NCBI RefSeq assembly: GCF_000701685.1
Contig: NZ_JNJO01000002.1
Coordinates: 62,001 to 126,000 of the forward strand
Reading direction: 5' to 3'
Source of the DNA: Gemella sanguinis ATCC 700632
Lineage (GTDB): Bacteria; Bacillota; Bacilli; Staphylococcales; Gemellaceae
DNA: 64,000 bases
The position numbers and the translations under genes are program-made. Shown here one piece after another: positions 63,404 to 64,000 of this stretch; the first letter of the stretch is position 1; the number at the start of each line of letters is the position of its first letter. The notes beneath the pieces are model-generated. The model was given only the letters and a program-made list of their open reading frames with translations. It made no database searches and was not told the DNA's origin.

Positions 63404-64000
63404 TTATATTAGTAATGACAATGGATTTTCTATTGCTTCTTTCAGAGTCTTCATGAATTTAGCTCCTTCTAATCCATCTACCACACGGTGGTCAGCTGTT
63501 AATGTTAATGTCATAATAGGTCTTACAGTCACTTCACCATTATATACTACTGGTTTTGGTACAGTAGCACTTACACCTAAAATTGCTGTGTTAGGTTGGT
63601 TAATAATTGGTACGAAACTTTTAACTCCGTACATACCTAAGTTACTAATTGTAAATGTTGAATCAGCCATTTCATCTGGTTTTAATTTACCATTTAAAGC
63701 TTTAGTTGTAATTTCTTTAGATGCTACAACAAGCTCTTTAAGGCTCATTTTGTCTGCACCTTTAATTACAGGTACTACTAAACCACTGTCCATACCTACT
63801 GCAATAGATAAGTTAACATAGTGGTGTAAGTACATTTCTTTTTCATCACTTGATAATGAAGCATTTACATATGGGTGTTTCATTAATGATTTAATTACAG
63901 CTAATGAAATAAAGTCAGTAACTGTTGCTTTTTTACCAGTTTCTTCAATAATAGCGTCAACAACTTTTTTACGTAATGCTAGTAATTCAGTCATATCTAC
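63404..64000 (-). CDS. acoC: Dihydrolipoamide acyltransferase (E2) catalytic domain, partial
   Basis: The minus-strand frame is open to the window edge and reads V-D-M-T-E-L-L-A-L-R-K, so the N-terminal lipoyl and subunit-binding domains lie outside. The 2-oxoacid dehydrogenase catalytic domain is recognisable by VTDFISLAVIKSLMKHPYVNAS, YVNLSIAVGMDSGLVVPVIKGAD, FTISNLGMYGVKSFVPIINQPNTAILGVS and the catalytic DHRVVDG. It passes the acyl group to CoA. It is 59 bp upstream of the E3 gene on the same strand. Whether it is PDH or acetoin dehydrogenase cannot be decided without the E1 genes. Confidence 0.88.
   Translation of the reverse strand, partial: VDMTELLALRKKVVDAIIEETGKKATVTDFISLAVIKSLMKHPYVNASLSSDEKEMYLHHYVNLSIAVGMDSGLVVPVIKGADKMSLKELVVASKEITTKALNGKLKPDEMADSTFTISNLGMYGVKSFVPIINQPNTAILGVSATVPKPVVYNGEVTVRPIMTLTLTADHRVVDGLEGAKFMKTLKEAIENPLSLLI

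Overview
The window is strongly A+T-rich Firmicute DNA using the standard bacterial code: Trp is encoded by TGG, nearly all genes end in TAA or TAG, and genes carry strong AGGAGG-type ribosome sites. The gene content suggests a Gram-positive coccus of the Gemella/Bacillales type. It includes sucrose and malto-oligosaccharide PTS operons, an LPKTG-anchored surface protein, class C acid phosphatase lipoprotein e(P4), budA beside a 2-oxoacid/acetoin dehydrogenase complex, a HepS/HepT pair, MetNIQ, CshA, YvcK and RapZ. Gemella is my inference from family resemblance and could not be checked. There is no tRNA, rRNA, CRISPR array, phage or insertion sequence, so this looks like ordinary chromosome. 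Most genes are on the minus strand and are separated by clear bidirectional terminators.

Layout. 1-3.3 kb: the end of a Rae1/YacP-type endoribonuclease, a lipoprotein, glutathione reductase and a divergent thioredoxin-like protein. 3.3-10 kb: a secreted repeat protein, a very acidic small protein, CinA, the RNA helicase CshA and a beta-lactamase-fold serine hydrolase. 10-13.4 kb: a tight hepS-hepT-TPR-GNAT operon. 13.6-16.6 kb: two small membrane proteins and a two-component system. 16.7-19.5 kb: an apparent glpF-cobW-arsM transcription unit. 19.8-23.7 kb: the sucrose operon scrA-scrB-scrK with twin operators around its promoter. 23.8-32.5 kb: a membrane GDPD phosphodiesterase, a secreted surface protein, GAPDH, lipoprotein e(P4) and an LPKTG-anchored amidase. 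32.5-42.5 kb: glutamate dehydrogenase, PolA, a glycosyltransferase, a rhodanese, a ClC antiporter, a HAD phosphatase and a LacI regulator. 42.8-45 kb: metNIQ. 45-52.2 kb: a malto-oligosaccharide operon (malQ, phosphorylase, an EEP-fold hydrolase, PTS IICB) with a divergent GntR/UTRA regulator. 52.2-58.2 kb: pgi, yvcK, rapZ and a class A PBP. 58.4-64 kb: a MalY/PatB lyase, PsiE, a GNAT, budA, and the E3 and (partial) E2 of a dehydrogenase complex.

The most striking observation is the arsenite-methyltransferase-like gene at 16711-17466 (minus). It is interrupted by one in-frame TGA exactly where the family has its conserved Cys before V-A-G-A. The frame stays open for a further 56 codons of recognisable ArsM C-terminus, and a terminator follows the distal TAA. 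A 6-bp hairpin with a G at the second position of its loop lies 16 nt after the TGA, which fits the bacterial SECIS consensus. This is a candidate selenocysteine-containing ArsM, encoded with an aquaglyceroporin (a possible arsenite/methylarsenite channel) and a COG0523 metallochaperone GTPase. No selA, selB, selC or selD gene is visible here, so a nonsense mutation remains the main alternative.

Metabolic picture: sucrose and maltose enter through PTS permeases that both lack an IIA domain, so a shared EIIA must be encoded elsewhere. They feed glycolysis through ScrB/ScrK and MalQ/phosphorylase, then Pgi and GAPDH. Pyruvate is handled by the dehydrogenase complex and BudA (acetoin). YvcK and RapZ are known in related bacteria to tie carbon metabolism to the cell envelope, and a class A PBP lies just upstream of them.
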